A stretch of 6,418 bases of DNA, from positions 1 through 6,418 of the forward strand of contig JAIRSB010000154.1 in NCBI GenBank assembly GCA_031255655.1, in the 5' to 3' direction. Origin of the DNA: Spirochaetaceae bacterium (GTDB taxonomy: Bacteria; Spirochaetota; Spirochaetia; Treponematales; Breznakiellaceae). Below, piece after piece: positions 1 through 6,046 of the stretch. Both the position numbers and the translations under genes were made by a program. Below the pieces are notes generated by a model that ran no database searches, was not told the DNA's origin, and worked only from the letters and a program-made list of their open reading frames with translations. Position 1 is the stretch's first letter. Each line of letters opens with the position of its first letter.

Positions 1-262
1 CGCTGTTTTGTCTGTTTTTATCCCATGCCGTCCCCCTTTGTGCTGCCGCTTGTCCTCGTTGTGATGGTGCGATTTCCGCGTGGGCAGCACGGGTATCGGC
101 GGGTCTGCATGGACGCCGGTTTTGGGCGCGGTATAACGCGGCGAGGCTGTTGTATTTTGTCCCGGCAAGGGGCGCGGGCGGTTTGCCGCGGGGTTTGAGG
201 TACGCTAATTTGTAAAGGGGGGGGGGGGGGGATGAAATCGAGAATTTGTTGTCTGTCCGCAT
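1..262 (-). CDS. Possible leftward ORF, C-terminus beyond window, with poly-C tract near its start
   Basis: Read leftward from an ATG at 262-260, this frame stays open for 87 codons to the window edge, so the C-terminus is not visible. It begins MRTDNKFSISSPPPPLYKLA; the run of prolines is encoded by a tract of 15 C. The rest is rich in Arg, Ala, Pro and Gln with few hydrophobic residues, and I recognise no family. Support comes mainly from the strong promoter just upstream (271-300), which places transcription start almost on the ATG, and from the position of the tract. With 14 or 17 C the frame stops at TAG immediately after the tract; with 16 C it stops at about position 18. Only 15, or 15 plus or minus multiples of 3, keeps it open to the edge. 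Against it: the region is GC-rich, and two forward frames are also open for about 65-70 codons, so chance is a real possibility. No Shine-Dalgarno is visible. Confidence 0.35.
   Translation of the reverse strand, partial: MRTDNKFSISSPPPPLYKLAYLKPRGKPPAPLAGTKYNSLAALYRAQNRRPCRPADTRAAHAEIAPSQRGQAAAQRGTAWDKNRQNS
217..231. repeat. Poly-G tract, 15 G (poly-C on the minus strand)
   Basis: An uninterrupted run of 15 G on the plus strand, preceded by TAAA and followed by ATG. On the minus strand it falls in codons 11-16 of the possible leftward ORF, about 30 nt after its start. Runs of this length are prone to slipped-strand mispairing, and poly-G tracts of variable length are an established phase-variation device in Treponema pallidum. 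The tract is plain in the sequence. Its effect on a gene depends on whether the leftward ORF is real. Confidence 0.9.
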
Positions 263-270
263 AATAGGAT

Positions 271-300
271 ATTCTACTAAACTGTTGTGCTGAGTGTCAA
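271..300 (-). promoter_or_regulatory. Leftward sigma-70-type promoter
   Basis: On the minus strand, TTGACA (300-295, perfect -35 consensus) is followed after an 18-nt spacer by TAGAAT (276-271, 5 of 6 matches to the -10 consensus). The predicted start point is about 262-265, on or within three bases of the ATG at 262, so the transcript would be leaderless or nearly so. The gap from -10 to ATG is 8 nt, the same as at the TPR gene promoter on the other strand. Confidence 0.6.
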
Positions 301-666
301 GGAAAGCTCAGGCGGTTTTCGGAGCGGAAGTTCCGCCTCCTCTATCAAGGCGGCGGGTTTTCTCTTGGTCAGAAACGCGGCTACGCGCTGTGTCCGGCAG
401 GCATCCCGCCGCGCGTCAGAGTCGGCTGTATTATCCCACGCCGCATTTTTCCACGAATTTTCCAATGGAGACGGCTGGAGACAGTGTTTTCGTCGCTCAA
501 TTCCCCGGATGTTTGCGGGCGAAGTTCACGGTACAGGTATTCTAGCTGCGGACATATTCTAGACGCCGCCCGCAGCAGTTTCATAAAAAAACGCGGTGCG
601 CGGGGCGGCGGAGATGTACGGGGTGGTACAGGGGCGGTTCGCGAAGAGAACGGGAAACCGGCGAGG
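301..666. other. GC-rich spacer between two divergent promoters, no supportable gene
   Basis: About 366 bp separate the leftward -35 at 295-300 from the rightward -35 at 667. Short frames of 62-91 codons are open on both strands, but none has a Shine-Dalgarno, a recognisable domain or a composition that singles it out, and they overlap each other; I treat them as chance. An imperfect palindrome lies at 321-340: GGAGCGG pairs with CCGC-C-TCC across a 5-nt AAGTT loop, with one bulged C. No T-run follows it on either strand, so it does not look like a terminator. The segment could be a dispersed repeat or a regulatory region. I cannot identify an RNA gene in it. Confidence 0.45.
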
Positions 667-695
667 TTGACTTTTTGACCTTGAAACGGTCTAAT
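667..695 (+). promoter_or_regulatory. Near-consensus promoter for the TPR-mreBCD cluster
   Basis: TTGACT (667-672, 5 of 6) and TCTAAT (690-695, 5 of 6) are separated by exactly 17 nt, the optimal sigma-70 geometry. The predicted start point at 701-704 coincides with the ATG at 704. Two further -35-like words, TTGACC (675) and TTGAAA (681), follow the first, but neither has a matching -10 at the right distance. An in-frame TAA at 692-694, inside the -10, rules out any upstream start for the gene, so transcription from this promoter gives a leader of at most a few bases. Confidence 0.7.
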
Positions 696-703
696 TAAAG
701 CGT

Positions 704-1654
704 ATGTCTTTACGAAGCGCGCATTCGTACTACAATTCCCATAAACGCAAACAACGGGGGTTACTCTTTGTGTGCGCGGCTGTGTTTGCCATTGTTATAC
801 TGAGCCTTGCGCTTTTTGTAGTATCAGCGAACCGCTCTGTAAAGAAATACAAAGATTTAACGCGGCTCTGGAAGAACGGGGAATATAAAGAAGTGTACGA
901 TGAAAGCGGGCTGAGGCTGGAGGAAAAACCGCTGGATTTTTTTCTGCTGTCGATGCGCGGCTATTCGGCTTTTCAACTCGCTGTGGCGCAGATAAATAAT
1001 CAAGATATGCAGATGTACGGCGATGAGAGTATAGCCGCGCTGCGTAAGGCTCTTTTGCAGAAGAGCGGCGAGCGCAGCGGGCGTGTACACTATGTGTTGG
1101 GCAAGGCCTACTTCTTAAAAGGGGCAGATTACGCGAATCAGGCTATTAAGTACCTTGAAGAAGCGGTTTCACTATCGTATCGCGCCGAGGATATTCCTGA
1201 ATATTTGGGGCTTGCCTACGCGGAACTGGGTGACTACCGCAAAAGTGTCGAGGCTTTTTCAGAGGCGCTTTCTCCGGCTGATAAAGATGACACGAATGAG
1301 GCACCGTCCGATATTCTGCTGTTGGCGATTGCCCGCTCGTATTTTGAAATGGGCGAGGCTGACAGTTCCCGCGCATATCTGATACAGTGTATCGATATAT
1401 CGAAAGATTTTACTGTTCAGGCTTCCGCTTTACTGATGTTGGGAAAGGCTTTGATGAAAGAAGGCGATATTGAGGGCGCGGAACAGCAGTATTTGCGCGT
1501 TTTGCGGGAGGGCGGGGAACGCGCTGACGCCCGCTATGAGTTAGGCGTGTTATACGCGGCACGGGGCGAAAATACGAAAGCCCGCGCTGAGTGGCGAAAA
1601 GTTTTGCGGCTGGATCCGGCTTATACTCCGGCTATAGCGCGGCTTACTATGTAA
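704..1654 (+). CDS. Membrane-anchored tetratricopeptide-repeat (TPR) protein upstream of mreB
   Basis: The protein has 316 residues. A basic N-terminus (KRKQR, 14-18) precedes one hydrophobic segment at about 20-42, which predicts a signal anchor with the rest outside the cytoplasm. The C-terminal two thirds reads as about five TPR units, near 127-158, 164-195, 204-235, 239-270 and 273-306, with typical residues such as LGKAYFLKG, LGLAYAELGDY and LGVLYAARGE. TPR domains bind protein partners; no catalytic motif is visible. It is the first gene of the cluster, 22 nt ahead of mreB, so a role as scaffold or partner of the elongasome is a reasonable inference, but the exact function is unknown. 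I recall a similar gene before mreB in Treponema pallidum. Start: an in-frame stop at 692 and the absence of other start codons leave ATG 704 as the only upstream choice. It has no Shine-Dalgarno and lies 8 nt after the -10, suggesting a leaderless message. Confidence 0.88.
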   Translation: MSLRSAHSYYNSHKRKQRGLLFVCAAVFAIVILSLALFVVSANRSVKKYKDLTRLWKNGEYKEVYDESGLRLEEKPLDFFLLSMRGYSAFQLAVAQINNQDMQMYGDESIAALRKALLQKSGERSGRVHYVLGKAYFLKGADYANQAIKYLEEAVSLSYRAEDIPEYLGLAYAELGDYRKSVEAFSEALSPADKDDTNEAPSDILLLAIARSYFEMGEADSSRAYLIQCIDISKDFTVQASALLMLGKALMKEGDIEGAEQQYLRVLREGGERADARYELGVLYAARGENTKARAEWRKVLRLDPAYTPAIARLTM

Positions 1655-1659
1655 TTACC

Positions 1660-1664
1660 GGAGG
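1660..1664 (+). promoter_or_regulatory. Ribosome binding site for mreB
   Basis: GGAGG lies 12 nt before the mreB ATG, a long but workable spacing, with a purine-rich AGAGAAA closer to the start. It sits in the 22-nt gap after the TPR stop codon. mreB therefore has its own Shine-Dalgarno, unlike the TPR gene before it and mreC after it. Confidence 0.7.
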
Positions 1665-1676
1665 AATTATAGAGAA

Positions 1677-2708
1677 ATGTTTGGTTTTAGATCATCAGAT
1701 ATAGGTATAGATTTAGGAACTTGTAATACGCTCATATATATACGCGGGAAGGGTATTGTCGTTAACGAGCCGTCCGTTGTGGCGGTGGAACGCGGCACTA
1801 AAAGGGTAATGGCTGTCGGGCATGACGCGAAGCGGATGCTTTGGAAAACGCCGGAAAACATAATAGCGATTCGGCCTATGCGCGACGGGGTAATCGCCGA
1901 CCTTGAATCTACAGAAAAGATGATAAGGTATTTCCTTTCTAAGGCGCAGCCGCATCATTTCCGTTTCCTTAAGCCGCGCATGATAATCGGCATTCCATCA
2001 TGTATCACCGAAGTTGAGCGGCGCGCGGTAGAGGAGTGCGCTTACAAAGGCGGGGCACGTGACGTAATGGTTATTGAAGAAAGCCGCGCCGCAGCCATAG
2101 GCGCCAACATCCCGATATTCGAGCCCGCCGGGCACATGATTTGCGACATCGGCGGTGGAACAACGGAAATCTCCGTTATATCGCTGGGCGGTATGGTGGT
2201 AAGCAACGCGATACGGTTGGGCGGCGATGAGTTTGATGAAGCCATCGTTAAGCACGTGCGCGGTGTCCATAACCTGATAATAGGCGAGCAAATGGCGGAA
2301 CGGCTGAAAATAGAGATTGGCAACGCCTCGCCGGATAAGACGATAGAAAAGGTTGAAATAAAGGGGGGGGATGCCATCACGGGGCTTCCGCGCCGTCTTG
2401 AAATAGATTCCATCGAGGTAAGCGAGGCTTTGCGCGATCCAGTAAATCAGATAATTGACGAGGTAAAAAAGACGCTGGGGCAGACGCCGCCGGAGCTTGC
2501 CGCCGACATTGTTGACCAGGGAATAGTCATGACGGGCGGCGGCTCGCTGCTCAAAGGGCTGCCTAAACTCATTTCAAAAGAAACGAATGTTCCGGTGATA
2601 CTGGCGGAAAATCCGCTTCAATGCGTAGCCTTGGGTGCCGGAAAATACTTCGATAATGTGCATGGTTTTGATAACGCGCGCAATATCTATGACAGTCTTA
2701 ATAGATAA
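1677..2708 (+). CDS. mreB: Rod shape-determining protein MreB (bacterial actin)
   Basis: MreB is an actin-fold ATPase that polymerises on the inner face of the membrane and guides the lateral cell-wall synthesis complex with MreC, MreD, RodZ, PBP2 and RodA. The 343 residues match the usual family length. Visible motifs: phosphate-1 loop DIGIDLGTCNTLIY (8-21), NEPSVVA (30-36), the catalytic-glutamate region VIEESRAAAIGA (132-143), phosphate-2 loop CDIGGGTTEISV (156-167) and the adenosine motif VMTGGGSLLKGL (284-295). The N-terminal MFGF is the short hydrophobic membrane-binding segment seen in many MreBs. Two departures from common consensus are Cys16 where Ala is usual (DLGTANT), and EESR where EEPM or EEPF is usual; from memory these fit spirochaetes, and neither suggests loss of function. 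Codons 229-232 contain a run of 8 G. The stop overlaps the mreC start (TAATG), so mreB, mreC and mreD are one transcription unit. Confidence 0.98.
   Translation: MFGFRSSDIGIDLGTCNTLIYIRGKGIVVNEPSVVAVERGTKRVMAVGHDAKRMLWKTPENIIAIRPMRDGVIADLESTEKMIRYFLSKAQPHHFRFLKPRMIIGIPSCITEVERRAVEECAYKGGARDVMVIEESRAAAIGANIPIFEPAGHMICDIGGGTTEISVISLGGMVVSNAIRLGGDEFDEAIVKHVRGVHNLIIGEQMAERLKIEIGNASPDKTIEKVEIKGGDAITGLPRRLEIDSIEVSEALRDPVNQIIDEVKKTLGQTPPELAADIVDQGIVMTGGGSLLKGLPKLISKETNVPVILAENPLQCVALGAGKYFDNVHGFDNARNIYDSLNR
2363..2370 (+). repeat. Poly-G tract, 8 G, inside mreB
   Basis: AAG GGG GGG GAT encodes Lys-Gly-Gly-Asp at residues 229-232 of MreB and contains eight consecutive G. The frame is intact here. 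At this length slippage is possible but much rarer than in the 15-base tracts elsewhere in the window, and a change of one base would truncate a protein normally essential for rod or helical shape. Confidence 0.85.
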
Positions 2709-3559
2709 TGGCGAAGGGCGCTAAGCGGAAAAAGCATGTCAACGCCGGTGTATATGTTTTTGCCGCCCTTACGATAGCTTCTTTTTCCTTGCTGCTATTT
2801 TCTACACGCAGTTTTGTGATCGATATTAAAGACATGGGCTTATCCGCTTTTTCAGGTATACGCGGGACGGTGCGCGTCATCTCTTCGGCTGTTTCGGGTA
2901 CACTTCTTTCCGCTCGTGAACTGGTTATATTGCGGGGTGAATATGAAAAACTGCTGGACCGCGTTGCCATGTATGAGTATATGGAACGAAGCGCGGCGGA
3001 AATACGTGCTGAAAACTACCGTCTGCGTGAGCAGTTAGATTTTTCGCAGGGTTTAGCTTACCGGCATATACCCGCGGAAGTTTCGGGACACGACCCGGAT
3101 AACATTTTTTCGGCGTTCGTAATCAACAAGGGAAAGACGCACGGTATCGAAAATAATATGCCGGTGATAGCCTTTCAAGACGGAATGCAGGCTTTGGCCG
3201 GAAAAGTTATACAGACCGCTCAGGTAGAAAGTCTTGTTATGCCGCTATACGACCAACGCTGCTTCGTTTCGGCGCGTCTGGCGCGGGGGCGTTATGACGG
3301 CATCGTAGAAGGACAGGGCAGTCCGGGGCTTCCGCTTCTTATGCGCTCAATCACAAAAAGAGCGCGGGATGATATAAAAATCGGCGATATTGTTGTTACC
3401 AGCGGCATGGGCGGCGTGTATCCGGCTGGTATCATACTTGGCAGGATAAGCGGAATTTTGCGCATGGAATACGAAAACACGATTGAACTAGAATTGGAAA
3501 GCGCCATAGATTTTTCGCGTCTGGAATATGTTTTTGTTATCGAGGAAAAGGACGAATGA
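2708..3559 (+). CDS. mreC: Rod shape-determining protein MreC
   Basis: MreC is a bitopic membrane protein whose periplasmic part dimerises and activates PBP2/RodA within the elongasome. This one has 283 residues, normal for the family. A basic N-terminus (KGAKRKKH, 3-10) precedes a single transmembrane helix at about 14-32. Next come a predicted coiled coil at about 70-112 (EYEKLLDRVAMYEYMERSAAEIR region) and the beta-rich MreC core at about 118-280. In the core, VSGHDPDNIFSAFVINKGKTHGI (125-147) and GDIVVTSGMGGVYPAGIILG (226-245) are family signatures. The start overlaps the mreB stop by one base (TAATG) with no Shine-Dalgarno, so translation is likely coupled to mreB. The end overlaps mreD by four bases (ATGA). 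No truncation or unusual residue was seen. Confidence 0.96.
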   Translation: MAKGAKRKKHVNAGVYVFAALTIASFSLLLFSTRSFVIDIKDMGLSAFSGIRGTVRVISSAVSGTLLSARELVILRGEYEKLLDRVAMYEYMERSAAEIRAENYRLREQLDFSQGLAYRHIPAEVSGHDPDNIFSAFVINKGKTHGIENNMPVIAFQDGMQALAGKVIQTAQVESLVMPLYDQRCFVSARLARGRYDGIVEGQGSPGLPLLMRSITKRARDDIKIGDIVVTSGMGGVYPAGIILGRISGILRMEYENTIELELESAIDFSRLEYVFVIEEKDE

Positions 3560-4056
3560 CAAAAAATGTAATCTGGACAACACTGTTCGCTGCCGCGGCC
3601 GGAATTTTGCAGTCGACATTACTGTCGCCTCTCGCGATACATTTTTATGCCAAACCGGATATAGCGCTTGATATTCTTGTGTTTTCCGCCTATGTAAACG
3701 GAGTGATGACAGGACAGCTTTCGGGTTTTTTTTCGGGGCTTCTTTTGGATTTCTTGTCTAACGCGCCGCTTGGTCTCAATATGTTTGTCCGCACCGTGAT
3801 AGGCGCCTTGTCCGGTTTGTTGAACGGGGCGTTCTTTCTTGATAGGATAGCGCTTCCTGTTTTTCTGTGCGCGGGCGCGACATTATTGAAAGCCGGCCTG
3901 CTTTTTACGCTGAATTTCTTGTTTGCGGGGGCTGTTCCGGCTTATTCGCTCAACTCGCCGGTTTTGTGGGTGGAACTCGCGATGAATTCTCTTTTAGCCC
4001 CGTTGATTTTTTTATTATTGAATATGTTCAATGATTTAGTATCAAAAATAAGATAG
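3556..4056 (+). CDS. mreD: Rod shape-determining protein MreD
   Basis: MreD is a small polytopic inner-membrane protein that works with MreC in the elongasome. This one has 166 residues, typical length. It is hydrophobic throughout, with about five membrane segments near 5-27, 36-66, 74-95, 99-125 and 135-158. The stretch GFFSGLLLDFLSNAPLGLNM (57-76) is the family hallmark, with conserved Gly, Asp and the PLG turn. The ATG overlaps the mreC TGA (ATGA), and AAGGA/GAGG elements just upstream inside mreC can act as Shine-Dalgarno. It is the last gene of the cluster here: neither a penicillin-binding protein 2 gene nor rodA follows, although these commonly do in spirochaetes. Confidence 0.95.
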   Translation: MTKNVIWTTLFAAAAGILQSTLLSPLAIHFYAKPDIALDILVFSAYVNGVMTGQLSGFFSGLLLDFLSNAPLGLNMFVRTVIGALSGLLNGAFFLDRIALPVFLCAGATLLKAGLLFTLNFLFAGAVPAYSLNSPVLWVELAMNSLLAPLIFLLLNMFNDLVSKIR

Positions 4057-4057
4057 C

Positions 4058-4111
4058 CAATACACCCCGCCACCCCTGCCTCTACCAAACGATGTAATGT
4101 CCGGGGTATTG
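4058..4111 (+). terminator. Imperfect hairpin just after mreD, possible operon end
   Basis: CAATAC (4058-4063) pairs with GTATTG (4106-4111), and CCCG (4066-4069) with CGGG (4102-4105). The stem is 10 bp with a 2-nt bulge and a loop of 32 nt. It starts 2 nt after the mreD stop. There is no T-run after it, so it is not a classic intrinsic terminator; it may stabilise the 3' end or be coincidental. Confidence 0.25.
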
Positions 4112-4655
4112 AACAAGTCTAATTATGGTACGAAAAAACGTTGCTTAACAATCCCGCATACTTTCATTCTTAAAAAATTCACCAGAATTTGTGTCATCGT
4201 GTAGCAACTAAGCCATTCTGCGCCTTAGCTTCGCTGGGCAACGCTTCACTCTCACGCCAAAACTCCATCATTGGAATCGACTGTTCAACCTCAAAACGGC
4301 GTCCGTCGCCGCGTTTTCGGCGAATGTGGCCAATGTCGCAAGCACGTCCGCTGACAGTGCATAGCTAAAATCATTGACATTCAAGGATATGCGGTGTAAC
4401 GTAAGTATATGCACGTTGAAAGATCCCGGGCGGAATATGTTTCCGCGGAGTGGTTTGGGATGCCGCCTCCCGCGAAAGTGATTTTTTTAAAATTTCCCCC
4501 CGGTATATTGATTTTTTTTGTAATCTGGCTTTCGCCAAAAACCTGTAAACATTTTTCCATGCTAATCAGTAAAACAACGCCGCGTACGGCGAAACTCGTG
4601 TAGTGTATTGTACGCGCCGCTCAAAAACATATTTGTAGAACGTTTTCATGGCATT
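4112..4655. other. Spacer between mreD and the PTS gene, with fragmentary protein-like frames
   Basis: No gene can be supported in this stretch of about 540 bp. On the minus strand, a frame from GTG 4414 to TGA 4268 (48 codons) reads plausibly (LNVNDFSYALSADVLATLAT). Its stop overlaps an ATG at 4271 that opens 25 codons reading MMEFWRESEALPSEAKAQNG, ending at 4194. Together they look like a short broken gene or a piece of a dispersed repeat, but the plus strand is also open here (about 4200-4370), so neither reading is secure. A forward frame at 4409-4603 (64 codons, hydrophobic middle) has a TTGACA at 4374 but only a poor -10 and no Shine-Dalgarno. Small inverted repeats occur at 4175-4190 (AAATTC-ACCA-GAATTT) and 4578-4591 (CGCCG-CGTA-CGGCG). 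The first is AT-rich and weak. Confidence 0.4.
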
Positions 4656-4678
4656 TTTTGTTTGCGGCGGCGGTTCGA

Positions 4679-4698
4679 TATAAATTTTTTATAAGGAG
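4679..4698 (+). promoter_or_regulatory. -10 element and Shine-Dalgarno of the PTS gene
   Basis: TATAAA (4679-4684, 5 of 6 to the -10 consensus) is followed by AAGGAG (4693-4698), 7 nt before ATG 4706. The -35 is poor: TTGTTT at 4658-4663 gives only a 15-nt spacer. A weak -35 would suit an activator- or repressor-controlled sugar gene, but no clear operator palindrome is visible. The Shine-Dalgarno decides the start at 4706 rather than the in-frame TTG at 4658, which lies upstream of this promoter. Confidence 0.55.
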
Positions 4699-4705
4699 TA
4701 ATAAC

Positions 4706-6046
4706 ATGATGAAAACCTTGCAAAGACTTGGAAAGTCTTTAATGTTGCCGGTCGCCTGCCTCCCTGTCGCTGCGATTTTGATGGGAATAGGCTACTGGAT
4801 GGACCCCAGCGGGTGGGGAGCAGATTCGCCCGTAGCAGGCTTCCTAATCAAAGCTGGAGGCGCAATCATCGATAACATGGGCATATTGTTTGCGCTTGGC
4901 GTCGGTATCGGTATGTCTAAAGACGGGGAAGGCACAGCCGCATTGGCCGCGTTAATATCATGGCTGCTCGTGCAAACAATGCTATCTCCGGCGGCGTACA
5001 GTATTATTTTCAGCGTACCAGCCGAAGAAGTTTCTCCCGCTTTCGGTAAATTGCAGAATCAATTTATCGGCATAGTCTGCGGACTTGTGGGCGCTGCTTG
5101 CTACAACAAATTTTCGAATACAAAACTGCCGGACGCACTTTCATTTTTCAGCGGACGGCGCTGTGTTGCCATAGTTACGGCGGGCGCATCGCTTGTCATC
5201 GTGCTATTGCTGGCGTTTATATGGCCGTTGCTTTACGGCGGCCTTGTAAGCTTCGGTGAGGCGATAGTTTCTACCGGAGCGATAGGTGCGGGTATTTACG
5301 GGTTCATGAACCGCATACTGATACCGTTTGGACTACACCACGCGTTAAACAGCGTATTTTGGTTTGACATCGCGGGGATCAACGACATCGGCAAATTCTG
5401 GAACGCCGCGCTCGGCGGAGTGCGCGGACAGACCGGCATGTACATGACCGGATTCTTCCCAATGATGATGTTCGGCATACCGGCAGCCTGTCTTGCGATG
5501 ATTCACACGGCAAAGTCCACGAAAAAGAAAGTCGTAGCTGGTCTATTGCTTTCCGGTGCTCTGGCATCGTTCTTTACCGGAATCACAGAGCCCGTCGAAT
5601 TCGCCTTCATGTTCATGGCTCCGCCGCTTTACGCGATACACGCGGTACTGACAGGTATTTCGCTGGCTGTAACAACAATGCTTCCGGTACGCTGCGGTTT
5701 CAATTTCAGTGCCGGACTCGTTGACTGGATTTTGAGTTTTAAAGCGCCTATGGCTGTGAATCCGCTGTTAATTATTCCGTTGGGGATTGCTACGGCGCTA
5801 ATATATTACACCGTGTTCCGCTTCGCTATCGTGAAATTCAACTTCAAGACTCCGGGACGTGAGGACGATGACGCCTCAGACGAAGAAAAATCCGCTGTAA
5901 CCTCGGGGGGGGGGGGGGGACAAAGACTTCATAAAGATAGCTGCGACTATCCTAGAAGGGCTGGGTGGAAGCGAGAACATCGCTTCCGTGGAATACTGCG
6001 CTACGCGGCTTCGTCTGGAAGTAAAAAACATGGAAAGTGTAAATGA
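4706..6046 (+). CDS. nagE: PTS permease of the N-acetylglucosamine type: intact IIC domain, then frameshift at poly-G
   Basis: IIC domains of the glucose/GlcNAc family carry sugar across the inner membrane while IIB phosphorylates it with phosphate from IIA. Residues 1-382 form a full IIC: LPVACLPVAAILMGIG (14-29), GGAIIDNMGILFALGVGIG (51-69), LPDALSFFSGRR (141-152), ILIPFGLHHALNSVFWF (204-220), GMYMTGFFPMMMFGIP (244-259) and the sugar-site motif TGITEPVEFAFMF (291-303). The HALNSVFWFDIAGINDIG stretch and the NFKTPGRED end (379-387) resemble Bacillus NagP and E. coli NagE, which favours GlcNAc over glucose; specificity is inferred. After Ser400 the 15-G tract shifts the frame, and the protein ends with 41 unrelated residues at 446 instead of entering IIB. 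The start at 4706 follows a good Shine-Dalgarno; ATG 4709 is an alternative. No IIA domain is present, so IIA would act in trans. It is alone, not in an operon with nagA or nagB here. Confidence 0.9.
   Translation: MMKTLQRLGKSLMLPVACLPVAAILMGIGYWMDPSGWGADSPVAGFLIKAGGAIIDNMGILFALGVGIGMSKDGEGTAALAALISWLLVQTMLSPAAYSIIFSVPAEEVSPAFGKLQNQFIGIVCGLVGAACYNKFSNTKLPDALSFFSGRRCVAIVTAGASLVIVLLLAFIWPLLYGGLVSFGEAIVSTGAIGAGIYGFMNRILIPFGLHHALNSVFWFDIAGINDIGKFWNAALGGVRGQTGMYMTGFFPMMMFGIPAACLAMIHTAKSTKKKVVAGLLLSGALASFFTGITEPVEFAFMFMAPPLYAIHAVLTGISLAVTTMLPVRCGFNFSAGLVDWILSFKAPMAVNPLLIIPLGIATALIYYTVFRFAIVKFNFKTPGREDDDASDEEKSAVTSGGGGGQRLHKDSCDYPRRAGWKREHRFRGILRYAASSGSKKHGKCK
5905..5919 (+). repeat. Poly-G tract, 15 G, in the IIC-IIB linker
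   Basis: The tract follows CCTC and precedes ACAAAG. Its first G completes the Ser400 codon TCG, and its last G would start the Asp codon GAC of the IIB frame. The G count minus 2 must therefore be a multiple of 3 for fusion: 11, 14 or 17 G read through into IIB. With 15 G the frame runs through 41 wrong residues to TGA at 6044. With 13 or 16 G it stops after only a few residues (ACA AAG ACT TCA TAA). It lies exactly in the flexible linker, where extra glycines would be harmless in the ON state. Confidence 0.95.

Noticed and set aside
3..215. Forward open frame from the left edge ending at TAA just before the first poly-G tract, as the C-terminus of an upstream gene
   Set aside because: It has no recognisable domain, its composition is unusual (Cys, Arg and Ala rich), and another forward frame is also open. 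It competes with the leftward ORF, which has a promoter. It cannot be excluded.
232..264. Ten-codon forward ORF starting at the ATG right after the first poly-G tract
   Set aside because: It is too short to support. The G tract would resemble a Shine-Dalgarno only superficially and abuts the ATG with no spacing.
246..275. Forward promoter TTGTTG / TATTCT after the first poly-G tract
   Set aside because: The -35 matches only 3 of 6 bases, and the segment is better explained by the leftward promoter on the other strand.
287..678. Short overlapping ORFs of 62-91 codons on both strands between the two promoters
   Set aside because: They overlap each other in several frames of GC-rich DNA, lack ribosome sites, and one runs into the TPR promoter.
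4409..4603. Forward 64-codon ORF with a hydrophobic middle
   Set aside because: TTGACA at 4374 is a good -35, but the matching -10 (TAACGT) has only 3 of 6 matches, there is no Shine-Dalgarno, and no family is recognisable. It probably opens by chance in the spacer.
4658..4705. Upstream TTG start adding 16 residues to the PTS permease
   Set aside because: It lies upstream of the -10 TATAAA, has no Shine-Dalgarno, and the added residues do not resemble the family N-terminus. ATG 4706 has AAGGAG at 7 nt.
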